Both the position numbers and the translations under genes were made by a program. The notes under the pieces were generated by a model that saw only the letters and a list, made by a program, of their open reading frames with translations, had not been told where the DNA came from and searched no databases. Below, one piece after another: positions 10,766 to 23,084 of a stretch of 64,000 bases of DNA. Positions within the stretch are counted from its first letter, which is position 1, and each line of letters starts with the position of its first letter. The DNA lies in contig CM021314.1 in assembly GCA_010645155.1 (NCBI GenBank), forward strand, positions 8,097,988 to 8,161,987. Direction: 5' to 3'. This DNA comes from Tigriopus japonicus (taxonomy: Eukaryota; Arthropoda; Copepoda; Harpacticoida; Harpacticidae).

Positions 10766-11598
10766 CAAGTTCACCCGATCCAAGAGAAGGCGGCAACCAT
10801 CCCCAACAATGGTTTTAAATCCGCTCGGATTTCTGTGTGTCTGTGGATCGATGTGGTAGTAACAGGAGGAGGAGGAGGAGATACGGACTTGTCTTTCCTT
10901 CACTCTCTTGCATTTGTTTTGATCTTTGTCATATATCCGTACTACGTGATGGCGTCCTGCAAAAGAACCTGACGGGCGTCTCTTGGAAAATACGTCGAGC
11001 CAAACTGTGCGCAGACCCAGCGAGACATGAATAAGGGTGTCCGTGAACGGGGAGAGGGTAGTTTTACTCGCTGGTTCCGCTCCATTCGGCTTGTTTGGCC
11101 TGTGATATTTCGGCGGATAGACGGAATAAATAGTGATTATTCAGCATTGCAGAATATTTCTAACAAGGATAGAATCTCGGTTAAGCTTTTAAGGATCTGA
11201 TTTTCGCCCTTGAGCGTCTTGGCCGCCCTGATCGATTCCGCGAGTTTTCAGAATCATGCGTAAATTGGACGATATAAACCGCGAACAGTTTATAATTATC
11301 TAGCCAATTTCCAGTCTGAAGTTTTTAGGGATCCTATTCTAAAGACCGTGTGTTTTGATCAAGTTTACAAGAAGTAACTTATTAGTTATTCCCCTATAAA
11401 TTCAATGCAACCCAAAACGTGTGCTCTTGCCTCGTCGTAACTTTATTAGATTTGAAAGAAAATAGTTGTTGAATTACGACGGATTCGAGAAAAATTAGAA
11501 ACAACGTCTTTCGGCTTGATAAACTTTATTCAACCGTAAACGAGGACACTAGTCTTTGAACGTCCGCAACAACGCAAATTGTAGTTCTACCTAATAAC
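10766..11598. other. 5' flank of the BTB zinc-finger gene; no further gene seen
   Basis: Upstream region of the minus-strand gene starting at 10765. It contains a GGAGGAGGAGGAGGA run at about 10864-10880. No promoter element is distinctive enough to annotate. Confidence 0.3.
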
Positions 11599-12033
11599 AA
11601 CAGAGTACGGTCATAAAGTGCGCCATCTAGTGGATATCATGCGGCAACAGCACGCAGTTCCCATGATACACATATTTTTGAAGATTGCAACTGTCAACCA
11701 CAAGTTTTGGACGAACTAAAGTGGCTAAAATGTTGACTGAGTGTTGTTGATGAACCTGTGGTGGGTTTTGGTTGAAATTATTGGTCAAATCAGTTTCAAG
11801 TTGGCATGGAAACCTGACTACTGAAAAGGTATTCAAGCATGATCTATGCCAAAATTCATCAGAAACCACTTGAGGTTCTATGTGGAGTTCCACCATCAAC
11901 ATTTTAGACACTTAAGTTTGTCCAAAAAAGATGAAAGACCTTTACAATCTTCAAAAATATGTGCATCGTGGGAACTGCGAGCTGTTGCCGCATGAAATAC
12001 GCTAGATGGCGCACTTTATGACCGTACTCTGTT
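11599..12033. mobile_element. Foldback/MITE with 89-bp inverted repeats
   Basis: Arms 11599-11687 and 11945-12033 are equal in length and differ at about 6 of 89 positions with no gaps. They begin AACAGAGTACGGTCATAAAG and contain GCGCCATCTAG. The ~257-bp centre has no coding signal. I could not define a target-site duplication. Confidence 0.8.
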
Positions 12034-12224
12034 ACTACTAACAAAACCTGACATTTTATACTTGCACGATATTTCTAAATAAAATTAATGACCAGTGTAT
12101 CAAGGTGCTTTAGAAGCAAAAGTAGTTTCTAGTTATCACCTGAAGCGGAATGACGGTAAATGTCTATTGAAAAAGGTAATGATGAAAGAAGCAGAAATAA
12201 GTTCTGCCAAGGGCAAATTTCTTG

Positions 12225-12702
12225 TTCTCCTTAAACCTTGATGCGCATTCAAGCCCAGCGCTGCTGTGAATTGACTCGGTAATGTCAGCTCTTGATGAAT
12301 CTCCACGCTGATTTGCATTGAGTTTCTTACTTGTTAGGAAAACTTAATCTAACTAGATACGAAATTGATTGGTGAATACTTAGAACGTCAATTGAAGCCA
12401 TTTGAGCGTTTTCCTTGTGCACAGTGCAAAGTTATGCATAACAGTCTGTAGCACTGTCAGCCTGACGACTGCCACGAATGCGCAACTTCACCAGGGCTGC
12501 CATACAATTGTTCAACAAAAAAAGTCATTTCAGATGGCAATGCAATACGTACTGTGCACAAGGAAAACGCTCAAATAAGAAACTGTATGCAATGCTGTAA
12601 GAAACTCAATGCAAATCAGCGTGGAGATTCATCAAGAGCTGACATTACCGAGTCAATTCATAGCAACACTGGGCTTGAATGCGCATCGAGGTTTAAGGAG
12701 AA
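12225..12702. mobile_element. Foldback element with 105-bp inverted repeats
   Basis: Arms 12225-12329 and 12598-12702 are equal in length and nearly identical when inverted (about five mismatches). A second inner inverted pair, about 12400-12426 with 12550-12576 (CTGTGCACAAGGAAAACGCT), strengthens the hairpin. Short open frames in the arms are shadows of the repeat. Confidence 0.75.
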
Positions 12703-13256
12703 TGAGAAGGTCATCTTCCAGCACCCAAGGTTTTGGCCCGTCTTGGCTTTCGAAGGCTGAAAAGGTCAAACATTATGCTTTCAAAGGTAAGCTGAGATCA
12801 TGAGCGTCAATTTGGTAGTAAATAGTGCATAGGTAAAGTTGCCTCAAACAGGTCGAACACAAGAACCACAGTACAATGGAACCGACGTCTTGGGACCAAA
12901 ATGGCACATGCGCGTACTCTTTTATTATAGCGCTCTAGGGCAAATAAAAGGGGCTGGTTGTTCAAGCTTAGATGTTTCGCAAGAGTCATGCATGCGATCT
13001 TATTGCTTCTCTGTTATGCTAAGTCTTTTGGGAGCAACCCCACCTCTGTAACCTCAAATGAGACCAATAAACTGAAATATGCTATACGGGTTTTTAGGGG
13101 GATTTTTTATTGCGTGTAAGGCAAGATTCATTTTTTAAATGGTTAATTTATTTGGATTTTTTTCACCTTGATTTTTTTAGATTTTAGGAATCTCATGATG
13201 CCAAAAGCATTTCAAATTGCTTTTTTCTACCCCTCAAATTATATATATAAAGGAAT

Positions 13257-13548
13257 GATGTGTTTCGAACCAGGAGTGCTGCCAGTTTTGACTCAGAAGT
13301 TTATCGGCGTTAAAAAGGGCAGGTTGTATTGAACTATTTGAAAAGACCTAAACAGGGACCAATTTGGCAACACTCGAACTAGTTCGATTTCGAGTTGCAT
13401 CAGTAATCACACTTATGGATTTCAAATTGGCAGTGCTACCAAATCTTATGGCAGATAAGGTCTTTATGCTTGCTGAAAAGTTTAGATGTGGTCAGCCCTA
13501 AAAACCAAAATGGGAAAACTCTGTCAAAAATCCAACTCGAAACACATC
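13257..13548. repeat. Possible small element with 12-bp inverted ends
   Basis: GATGTGTTTCGA at 13257-13268 is inverted exactly at 13537-13548. Nothing else, neither a target duplication nor coding sequence, supports a transposon, so this may be chance. Confidence 0.25.
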
Positions 13549-13803
13549 AGTAGTTTGTCAACAACAAAAAGCGGACTCTGTAATACCACCGATTGCACTG
13601 AGGGCTGGTGAGTGACGGAGTGAAGGCTTCCGCCAGAGACCCAACATTTGATTTGATTAAACCACCATTCATATTCATTCCAGCCGATTTGCTTGTTCTG
13701 TTCTGACTGGGGATGAGAATCAAATTCCCCTTGGTTATTTTTTTAATATTTTGTTCATTAAGGTCCTATCCACCACGTCATGAGTTGTTATTTGTACAAA
13801 GAA

Positions 13804-16800
13804 TCAATCACAATTTACCCCATGAAACTCTTTTAAAACACAGTTACATCCATACTTTCTAAGAATTCGCTCGTTTGTGCACACGGGAATTGACCTCAGT
13901 AATTCCACATCGGCTGGGCGAGAGGCGTGTTGCTGGTTTCGGGTCAATTGCGATTCCTTGGCCAAAACCATTTCTAGCCACTTCTCGCGTCTCAAGTCCC
14001 TTTTCACGTTTGATGATCTTTTAGTTTTGCTCCTTTTGCGCTGTTGTTGTTGTTCTTGTTGTTGATTGGAACCAGGGTCCACCGCTTTTTCCAACCACTT
14101 TTTAGCTAGTTTCAGTTTTGAATCTTCATTCACGGTCGAAGGTACCGACATGAAGGCATCGATCAATTGGAGGATCTCACTTTCTCGCTGAATGGGTTTG
14201 GCGCTAAATAAAATATGAAGAAGTTAAGTCTCCCTTTAGGATGAAGTAATGTGAAAGAAATGTCGTCGACTTTTGTACCTTTGTGATCTTTTTGGGCCTT
14301 CGTCATTGGAACTGGAATTTTCCGCTTTATTTAGCATGCGAGGAGCTGAGAATCTCCGTGGGTTGGAATTCTGACCGTTGTTATTAACTTGGCGGAAGAT
14401 GCATTCGAAGTTGCCAGTCTTCGCGCTCTTCGAGCGGCCACTACGCACTCGTTTTTCCGCTGTTAACCGAATCAGATCTTTAAGAAGGTTTCGACATAGC
14501 TTTCTCGTAACTGAGGTCGACGGACCCAAAGCTGGACTCGAATTGATCTCAATAAGCCAAGGGCTGGAAAAGCAAATAACCATAATAAATAAATGAAAAA
14601 TGTTTAAGACTACTTAATTTGTCAGGACGAACTATTGAATAAGTGCAGAAAATCATGCCATTCCCCTTTAGAGAGCCAAGGAGTTCTATTACTGATGCCA
14701 CAAAAAAATCTTACCCACATTTCTGCACATTGTGGTCTAAATGTCGGTACACTCCATTTTTCACAATGGCCATCGGGCAAAAAATGACTCAATATTATTG
14801 GGTAAAAATAATTTGCACCTTTCAAGATGTGTTTTAGGAAACATCCAGCTTATGCCATAACCATAGCCAGTTGTTTTTTGATAAAATAATTAACAACTTG
14901 TTGTTAACTGCTGCTAATTTCAAATCACTGGGGATGTACAAGAGGTAGTGATGGACCGAAAGCGCTTTCGGCCGAAATTGCGGCCGAAATTTCGGTTTCG
15001 GTTTCGGTTATGCCTACCGAAACCGAAAGCAGACAAGCTCTAAATAAAATTGAGTTTGACAACAAAATCGAAAAAAAAATTGGTCCAAAAACCTCTGAAA
15101 TTTAAGTTTTAAGATTTTTCAAAATTTGCGACTACCCAACATCAAACACATTCTAATTTTTAAGGCGGATTTTGCATTTGAACGATTTTGTAAACAGTGA
15201 ACACTGCTTTCGGTTTCGGTTTCGGTTAAGCCCTCTTTCGGTTTCGGTTATGAGCCCTTTCGGTCCATCACTAACAAGAGGCATTCAAACTTAGCAAAAT
15301 GAAGGGTGTATTTTCGGAATTTCTCTACTTTCCATTACAGGAAACGCTATAAATGCCGCTTGAGGTCGCTTTTTTCGACTCTCTATAGTAAGGCAACATT
15401 TTTGAGCAGAATTGGGTCTAGGCCTCATGACGTCATGTGATGACGTGAACAGACGGTCACGTGACCTCAACAGAACAAGTAGGACATTGTTCTGCATTCA
15501 ATGCAATGATTTCTGACAAAAACTGCTTTATCTCACTCAATTGTGTTGTTAAAGGCTTAATGACTAAGTTAAAAAGTACCAATGTGGTTTGGTTGAATTT
15601 TTGAAATTGCTAACTCTCAATTCTAATCCAAATTTGGCAGGCAAATATTCAAGAAAATGACTTAAATAATTTCTGAGAGGGATAGATTATCAATTCCAGT
15701 CAGAGTTGGGTAAATTACTTGATGAAATGCAATAAATTACAATAATTAATTGACCTCAATGGACTTCAAAATTATGGGGATCAATTAAAATTTATTTTGT
15801 TGCACTTTTTGGCAAAATTCTATTGACTAAGATTATTTGTCAAAACTGAATTTGATTTATTCTCTGTTGGTATGCTTAAGTGGGTTTGATTTTACTTCTT
15901 ATCTTTTCTTTTGAAACATAAGCATATTTGGCAAGTGATGGTTTTCGTACTTTGTTTAAAAACTGTTATGTTCATTGGCTTTTTCACTTGGCATTTTAAT
16001 ATTTGAGAAATGCTAATGAAAATTTATAATGACACACATTTTTGTCCTGATATACTATGATCATAACTTATTGATTAGTTGATGTTTCAGTGTCAGTTTT
16101 CTTTTTTGTTGAAGAGACATTCTGTTTAAGCCTAAGTTCCTACATTGTTAGCAATAATTCAAGCCTGAAGAAATTGTTACTTGACAGTCTATACATGGTA
16201 ATTGGAAGGTAGTGGGATAAAACTTTAACATTTTCTTTTATTCAGTCAACCCTTTTTATTTCTTTTTACGTTCACCTTGAGCCTTAAAAACCTCAATTGC
16301 TGAACTAGAACCGTTTTAAGTGTAAATCATGGCATTAATTTCAGGAGAATGTCCTACTTTGTAACAGCAAGGTGACTTGAGAAAAAGCCGATTCAAGAAT
16401 CTGCATTTTGTGGATTAGGGTTGGGTTTTTGCAATCTTTTGGATGTGTAAATTATTCTAGGCTTGTCAGTAAGATTCTCACAACAAAAAAAGTTATTTTC
16501 TTGCAAAATAATCCGTTTCTACATACAAAGCTGTTACACTTGGGGATGGGAATCGGTCACCCTCTGAGGGTACTTTAATGAAGAATTTCAAAACGAAAGG
16601 AGGCCGAGACCCCATATACAGTCCAGAGCATAAACATAAGGCCAGCCTTTTTTAGTTAATTGTGACCCTGGCTATGCATGAATCAGTGCTATTCCAGGAT
16701 AATCCCCTTCCCTAATGTTATATATAGGTTTTGTGAAAAAATTGGCTCAATAACTTGACTCAATAAGAAGCTACAGAGCCACATGTAAAAACACTCATTT

Positions 16801-19800
16801 TTATTGTGCAAAATCATAAAGCCATGAGAGAAAATTAGATGATGCTTTGTGTTAAATTAAAAAAATTCATATCCTAGTAATGGGTATGTCCTCCATGAGC
16901 GTGGATAACCTCAAACATCCTCTGTGGCATGCTGTTGATTAGCCCCTGGAGGTAAGAATCTGACATTTGGGCCCAACTTTGCAAAATTGCATCCTTTAGC
17001 TCTTGAAGAGATGAAAATTGTTGCCCACCTCCATACACCTTTCGAGATAGCCAACCCCAGCAGTTCTCAATTGGATTAAGATCAGGCGAACAGGCTGGCC
17101 ACTCCAAAAGGGCAATGTTTCTTGCATTAAAGAAGGCCATTGTGGAGCGAGCTTTATGGATGGGAGCGTTGTCCTGCATAAAAATCCAGTTTTCACCTCC
17201 AAGACGCCTTCCTTCCTCTTCAAGTGATGCCTCCTGTAGCATTTGTTGGTATCCATTCGCATTCAGTCTGCCATCGATGAACTGAAGGTCCATCTTTCCA
17301 TTCGAAGAAATGGCTCCCCAAACCATGACAGAGCCACCGCCACTAGCCCGCTTTGAGAAGGTTTCTTTTGGAAAATTTGGATCTGCCCAATAATATTGGT
17401 AGCCATCTGGTCCATCAAGATTAAATTTTTTCTCATCTGAGAACACGATTTCACCCCAACAGGCATTTCGGGTTTGGTTCTCCTGGGCAAACGCTAAACT
17501 GGCTGTTTTGTGTTGCTGCAAGAGCCTTGGCCTGGGCAACCGCTTTCGTTTCTTCACTCCAACAGCCTTCAGATGCCTGCCCAATGTCCATCGAGACACT
17601 TGAACACCTGTGGCACCGATGATTTGGGGAATGGATGCACCTGTGTCATCCCTGATGGTTCTTCTGATGGCTCTTGCATCTCTTGGGGTGATTTTTTTGG
17701 GCCTACCAGCAGATTTCTTGGTTCCATATTGCCCAGGGTCTTTGAGAAAGTTGTTGACCACTGTTTTGCTGCGGCCCAGCCTCTCTGCGATGGCTCTGGA
17801 GGAGTACCCTAAATCCGAGAGCTCTGTCACCTGTCCACGTTCAAAATGTGATAAAGGCTTGGCTCTAGGCATGTTTAGGTGTTGTCTACTTAACTGAGTG
17901 CAATATTGTTGGTTTTGTTGTTGTTTAGGGGGGTATTTTCAGCTTGGTCTTATCTTTTTGCACGCAAAAAAAAAACAATCAAAAGGAGAAATCTCTGATA
18001 TGCAGCTAATGTGGAGTCATTTGAGTGAAACAATGATTCAACATTTATAACCTTGTCATCATGACTCCTAGCTAAAATATCAGCTCAATATCATGTACTA
18101 TACCCCCTCCAGAAGGAAAAAAAGGCTGGCCTTATGTTTATGCTCTGGACTGTATGTCTTGCGCGGTAAACATAAACATTAAATATTTTTATATGATCGT
18201 AAGACTGCGGTTTTCTGGACTGTATTTACTTTTTTAAGACACCATTTTCGACAATAGTGAATTTTTACCAGCATGTTCCTTTGAATCTCTTTAATCCAGG
18301 CATAAATGTTGAATTACATGTAATGTCAATTCTGTATTGTAGTGCATTTTTGTAGTAATTAAGTCTGGAATTTAATTTTGGAAAAGTTAATGTTAATAAT
18401 TTGCGATTATTGCAACCTTACTTTTTAGAAATTAGATGCAACATCGGCACAAACAAAATCACGTAACGTTATGATTACTTTTTCTAGCTGGATTGGCTCA
18501 AACTTTGCTAACACATCAACATGTTAAAAACCAACAACCACTAATTTTTTGTTTTGGCAAGTCTGACGTCTTGTGTAAACCCAGGGTAATGAAGGATTTT
18601 AAAAAACACCTATGCTTTTGTCACTTAGATGGAACTTTCTATGTTTTAGCTGTAGTGCTTGACGTGCCATCTGTTGCCTTCGAAATGATCGCCTTGTGGC
18701 CTTTTTGAAGACACCAAGATGGACTTCAAACAAGAGCTGAAGCGACAATCAGGGCCATCTGTCGGTTGAAACAATTTCAGGTGTTTCGGTGAGATTTTTA
18801 CCCGACTTTATCAGTCGTGAGCTTTATGGTCATATACTATGATTTATCAATTCTTGAACACAACAGTATCGTAGCTGTCCTCGAACTGACTCAACATATG
18901 AGGACAGATTTATTTTAGAAAATATGTTGTTATTCTGGCACAAGATCAAGATGAGTTTGATTTTTGGAAACTTTACCCCTGTTTTGCCTTCATCTACAGT
19001 AGTGACAAGTTTTTAGCTTTCCTCCATTGAAAGGGAATATCGTACAAATTACCAAAGCCATATCTAAGTCCTTATTCATAGGAGTGCTAAGCAGCTAGTG
19101 TATAGAGCAAGGGTTGGCAACCACTTTTGGGTCAAAGCCCACCACATTTCATAAGTAGGGGTGCAGATTTCTGGCAAATAAAACATGCCTTTTAGGCCCC
19201 AAAAATGGCAAATAAAAGAGTCCAAATTGGCAAATAAAATGGCAAATAAACAAGGAAATGGCAAATGAAATGGCAAATAGACACAAAAATTTACCAAAAT
19301 ATTGCAACTATGGCCACTAAATTTGGAAAATGAGCATTATGTTTCACCAACAATAAAGTATATGAGCATTTAAGAGAAAATATTTTTATTCTGTTGAATA
19401 ATCAATTTATCCTTTAAACAAAAATTTTGGGCAAAAAAATTTTCTTCCAATATTTGAACAAAAACGACAATTTTTGCATTGATTTGACCAAACAACGACT
19501 AATTTTGTATTTATTTGCCCCAAAATGGCAAATAAAATGAAAAATGGCAAATAAACTTTAAAAGCTAACAAATAGCAAATAAACATGTTTTTGGGCATAA
19601 AATCTTATTTGCCTGAAATCTGCACCCCTATTCATAAGGCAGTGGCAGGAGACCACCAAACAGACCAAGGTCCAAGGGCCCACAAATTAGCGATCAAAGA
19701 GCTTTTGACCCACGAGTACAATACTACGAATGGCTCCCGGGCCCACTATTTTGGACTTTCCCCATGGCTTCTGAGACCATCAACGAGAACCCTTGAGCCC

Positions 19801-22382
19801 ACATGTGGGCCGCAGCCCACCGGTTGCATACCCCTGGTAAAGATTATATAGAGTATATACTCTATACAGGGTCGTTTTAAATTTTCCACCATAAACTTTA
19901 ACGGTCAATTGTGACAAAAGGAGACGATGAAGTTCAAATGATTTCAAAAGTGCAGGTCTCTACCTAGCACTTTGTTTTCGTCGTTTTTGCATTCCAGAAA
20001 TATTAGTCCTTCTAATTGGTGCTCAAAGTATGAATGTTTTATAAGAATAGAGCGTGCGTCCCTTGGGTGGGGGAGTCGTTCGCGAAAACTAAATCATCGT
20101 CTTGTAACGAATCAATCAATTTCAAAAATACCTTGCATCAGTTTACCTAGAAATATCAATTGATATTAGTACAATTTGACCACAAACGTGCTGTGTCAAG
20201 GATGATTCTATGTTTGGTAAAGGGCTCTGATTAATGACAACCCTATATACTCGTACAGTGTATAGAGCAAAAAAAATCTTAGGTTGCAAAGATGTGGTCA
20301 AGGTTATTCCAATATAACCTACTCTTCTAATCAGAGGATTGTGTCCACGACTATTTTAGAACCTTTCCCGCCATATTGAATGCATTCACAAAATAATCAC
20401 CCTTGAACACACATAAATGCCTACCTGAAGTCCTGGGACAACATGAAGTCTGCTCCATACAACTCAAATGCACGACAAGACATCCGAAACATCATTTTTT
20501 GTTGACTGGCAGAAATCGTTGCTGCAACAAGATTGTGAAGTTTATGAAAAGCGTTACATACTTTTCTTACATGATTTCCACAACATTTACCGATGATGGC
20601 TTTTTTCATCCCGGAATAGACTTTGGAATGCCATACATCGTCGATGTTATTGCCTCTTAAGAAATTCTGGAACGCCTCATCGCTCCACATGTTGTCCGTT
20701 GGCAGTCTTTTGGACCGTTTCCCATTGAGATATTTGGTTTGAATGGCATTGTTGCTCAGATGAATTGATTCATGAAAGGAATCGAAAGTGTACGGTTGTG
20801 AGCAGAATCTGTAAACAATCCGACCTTATTTTATAACTTTACAGCCATTAAGGCATGGTTGTATTGCTCAAACCTTAAATACGAGGATTTGTACATCCAG
20901 ATAGTCATGGGGTCCCAGTTGGTCACCACAAACCACTGACGTATATCAAACTTGGTATTATAGATCAACAATGGTCTTTCAATGTATTTTTGAACGACCC
21001 TGTGAGACGTGAATGACCCCTGCTGATATTTTTGAAGAATGTCGTCCAGTTTCATTCGGATTAGGATCCCTACAAGTTATCAATCACTCAGTGAGTGATA
21101 AATTATCATTTGATCGGTTAAATTGACAAACCTCGTCCTTGCGAAGATTGACCTGGTTTCACAATCCAAACGTTCTTGATTCCATCAATAACCATTTGTG
21201 GCATAGATGACTTCCAATCTTTAAGGACCTTGACACAGTCCCTTTGAATTGTGCTTACTTCACTCTCTAAATTCAACGAGTCGAAAATGGAGCCCTTCTG
21301 TAAAGAAAAGTTCCCTTCAAGCGGAGAATTGCTATGATGCAACCATCATGTTACCGATATTTTGAAGCCCTTATGCGCAACTGCATAATAATCTTCAAGG
21401 AATCCATCCCAAGAAATTTGCACAAAGGCGTCAATCTTGCTCAATGTTTTCTGGCAAAAGTTCAGGGCCATCTTAATCACATGAATGGGAACAGGCGACT
21501 CCTCAACGAAAACACCGTCAACACCCTGATCCAGGAAGCCTTCGTAAAACCAACGAACAAGGCCTATGCACGCAGTTAACTTGTAATCACACAAGAAAGC
21601 ATCTCTTTGTGAAGAATCTGTGAACTAAAATCGAAATACATTTTCTAGATCAAAATAGAACGAGAGTGGGCTCAAAGATTGTTCCTTAAGATGGCTGGTC
21701 CTCAAAGAGTGTTCATGTAGTTGGATTCAATGACTTTTAAAGTGTCTGAAACCGTGCTTAGCCATGCATGCATACATATTGTCTAGGAACACTGACATTT
21801 TACGTCCTAGCTCAAGCTGTTCCCAAACAAAAATGATGATAATAATATAAATATTAATACCTGGTAGCATCTGGGATAAAAGGTGATAGAGGAAAGGGGC
21901 ACGAATTGGTGAACATTTTTGAGAATATGCATTAACCCCGTTTTGGTGGTGAATGTGGACCTGGGGAACTTATTCACTATCTGGTCCCTACGAAGTTGTT
22001 TCCAACGAATGGAATTGCGATGAGGGCACCACAAATAGTTGGGGTACAGATTCAAGACCAATTTGCCGAAGATTTCCCTCAGAGAATGATTTTTGGTCAT
22101 CATGAATTTGAGAACGGAGACACAATTTCGTTCGAGAACCCCTAAGTTATAATCCATGACACTTGAGATGAACTTGGTCTCATTGGAAGTCCGATCGAAC
22201 TGCTTTTGACAACTGATTTCGATCCAGCCGCGTTTTTCCAATTCCTTTTTGGCGGTCGAAAAGCCTTTGCAAAGACAAAACAGTTTACGTTTGCGAACGG
22301 CCTTCTCTAGAAAAGCATAGAGTCGGCGAAACTCTTTTGAAACGATGATTTCTCCGCCATTTTCAGTATGTTTGCTCTTCAT
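13804..22382 (-). CDS. TTLL3: Tubulin glycylase, TTLL3/TTLL8-like, seven exons
   Basis: Exons in coding order: 22382-21861, 21624-21355, 21297-21132, 21069-20874, 20808-20425, 14563-14279 and 14203-13804. All joins are GT-AG and in phase, giving about 740 aa, close to the family length. Family motifs appear in order: RGWIE, PNYLWCPHRNSIRW with RDQIVNKFPRS and FTTKTGL (exon 1); NVWIVKPGQSSQGRG (exon 3); VVQKYIERPLLI and TKFDIRQWFVVTNW (exon 4); ESIHLSNNAIQ and FELYGADFML (exon 5); PWLIEINSSPALGPST (exon 6). In the TTL fold the KP, VVQKYI and EIN segments bind ATP and Mg2+. TTLL3/8 enzymes add the first glycine to tubulin side chains in cilia and axonemes; that role is inferred here from family. 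The Lys/Gln-rich tail is variable. Intron 5 is 5861 bp and full of transposons; the others are 57-236 bp. The ATG at 22382 gives the longest sensible start. Confidence 0.9.
14946..15273. mobile_element. hAT-type MITE with TTTCGG repeats in TTLL3 intron 5
   Basis: Perfect terminal inverted repeats TAGTGATGGACCGAAAG / CTTTCGGTCCATCACTA are flanked by an exact 8-bp target duplication, ACAAGAGG (14938-14945 and 15274-15281). Both ends carry short arrays of TTTCGG / CCGAAA words. Non-coding, 328 bp. The intact duplication implies a fairly recent insertion. Confidence 0.9.
16619..18152 (-). mobile_element. Complete Tc1-type transposon
   Basis: 35-bp perfect terminal inverted repeats (outer bases CAGTCCAGAGCATAAACATA) sit at 16619-16653 and 18118-18152. 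Each is bordered by TA (16617-16618 and 18153-18154), as Tc1/mariner insertion requires. The element is 1534 bp, contains one intact transposase gene on the minus strand, and lies in TTLL3 intron 5 in the same orientation as TTLL3. Confidence 0.95.
16874..17872 (-). CDS. Tc1-type DD34E transposase
   Basis: 332 aa, the usual Tc1 transposase size, with no stop or frameshift. The N-terminal ~110 residues are two helix-turn-helix DNA-binding units (ERGQVTELSDLGYSSRAIAE; VSRWTLGRHLKAVGVKKRKR) joined by a GRPKK basic motif of AT-hook/nuclear-localisation type. The catalytic triad is visible: D in IVFSDEKKF, D in FMQDNAPIHKA, and E in SPDLNPIENCW. Exactly 34 residues separate the last two, the Tc1 signature. 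A glycine-rich stretch (RASGGGSVMVWGAIS) sits between the first and second D. With identical TIRs around it, this copy could encode an active enzyme; activity itself is not shown by sequence. Confidence 0.95.
   Translation of the reverse strand: MPRAKPLSHFERGQVTELSDLGYSSRAIAERLGRSKTVVNNFLKDPGQYGTKKSAGRPKKITPRDARAIRRTIRDDTGASIPQIIGATGVQVSRWTLGRHLKAVGVKKRKRLPRPRLLQQHKTASLAFAQENQTRNACWGEIVFSDEKKFNLDGPDGYQYYWADPNFPKETFSKRASGGGSVMVWGAISSNGKMDLQFIDGRLNANGYQQMLQEASLEEEGRRLGGENWIFMQDNAPIHKARSTMAFFNARNIALLEWPACSPDLNPIENCWGWLSRKVYGGGQQFSSLQELKDAILQSWAQMSDSYLQGLINSMPQRMFEVIHAHGGHTHY
19108..19836. mobile_element. hAT-type MITE, copy B, interrupted by a second element
   Basis: The left end CAAGGGTTGGCAACC and right end GGTTGCATACCCCTG are inverted relatives of copy A's ends. 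The target duplication is imperfect: GTATAGAG at 19100-19107 and GTAAAGAT at 19837-19844. The body repeats AGCCCAC/GGGCCCAC words shared with copy A. A 475-bp insertion splits it. Confidence 0.75.
19156..19630. mobile_element. Young hAT-type MITE nested inside copy B
   Basis: Perfect inverted ends TAGGGGTGCAGATTTC / GAAATCTGCACCCCTA with an exact 8-bp target duplication TTCATAAG (19148-19155 and 19631-19638). The interior is built of GGCAAATAAA-like words and encodes nothing. Relics with the same terminus occur at 6338-6674 and, more diverged, near 29010 and 37672. Confidence 0.92.
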
Positions 22383-22872
22383 TTTGTCCTTGTTCCCTGA
22401 GGGTCAAAAACAGGCGAAGACTATTATCGATCAAACACATTTCATTCGACATTGAGTCGTGTAGAAAGCCAAGTCTGATGTTTAATTGCATGTGGAGACC
22501 ACTCAAACAACGGTAGTAGTTCGTTTGTTTGAATGTTAAGGAGTCAGTACATACATCACTGACAATGGGTGTTCCATGAAGGAATATTCCGTGGACGCCA
22601 TTCGCACGACAAACCGGCGCAGTACGCATTACGCCATGCCTCACCCTTGCAGCGGCAGATGTGTTGAAATGGTCTAATATTGAGTGAGAACAAACCATCA
22701 TTCAATGAATTGTTGAGCCGCTAAACACCTATACGTATATGGCTGCAATCCAATGAGAATAAACCTCCCTTGATGGACCTATGGGATTTCTAATTTGTTG
22801 TGGTCAAGCCAAATTTGAGGGTTGAGACGGGAAAAGCACAGGATACTGGAACAGACATCGAATATTGTAGAG

Positions 22873-23084
22873 CAGGGGTGTGCAAACCCTGGCCCGCAAG
22901 CTGATTTCGCGTGGCCCGCGAGAGGATCTGTCATTTTCAATAGACTGTAGCGCCCTGCAGCATGATTTTAGCATAGCCCGTGAATTTCATACTTGAAATT
23001 ATTTGCCGTTTTGGATGGTGTGGCCCGCGAGCGCCAACGGTCCGGCCAATATGGCCCATTGCTAAATAAGTTTGCACACCCCTT
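22873..23084. mobile_element. hAT-type MITE, copy C, between TTLL3 and the second BTB gene
   Basis: Inverted ends CAGGGGTGTGCAAAC / GTTTGCACACCCCTT with an exact 8-bp duplication TTGTAGAG (22865-22872 and 23085-23092). 212 bp, GGCCCGC-rich, non-coding. It occupies part of the ~930-bp region between two divergent gene starts. Confidence 0.9.

Noticed and set aside
10619..10972. 117-codon plus-strand frame opposite the first BTB gene start
   Set aside because: Antisense shadow of the coding strand with no domain.
18200..18235. Second CTGGACTGTAT close to the Tc1 right end
   Set aside because: Only about 11 bases match the Tc1 terminus and no element extends from it.
22363..22701. 112-codon frame overlapping the TTLL3 start on the same strand
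   Set aside because: Different frame, no family motif; at most an upstream frame in the 5' UTR.
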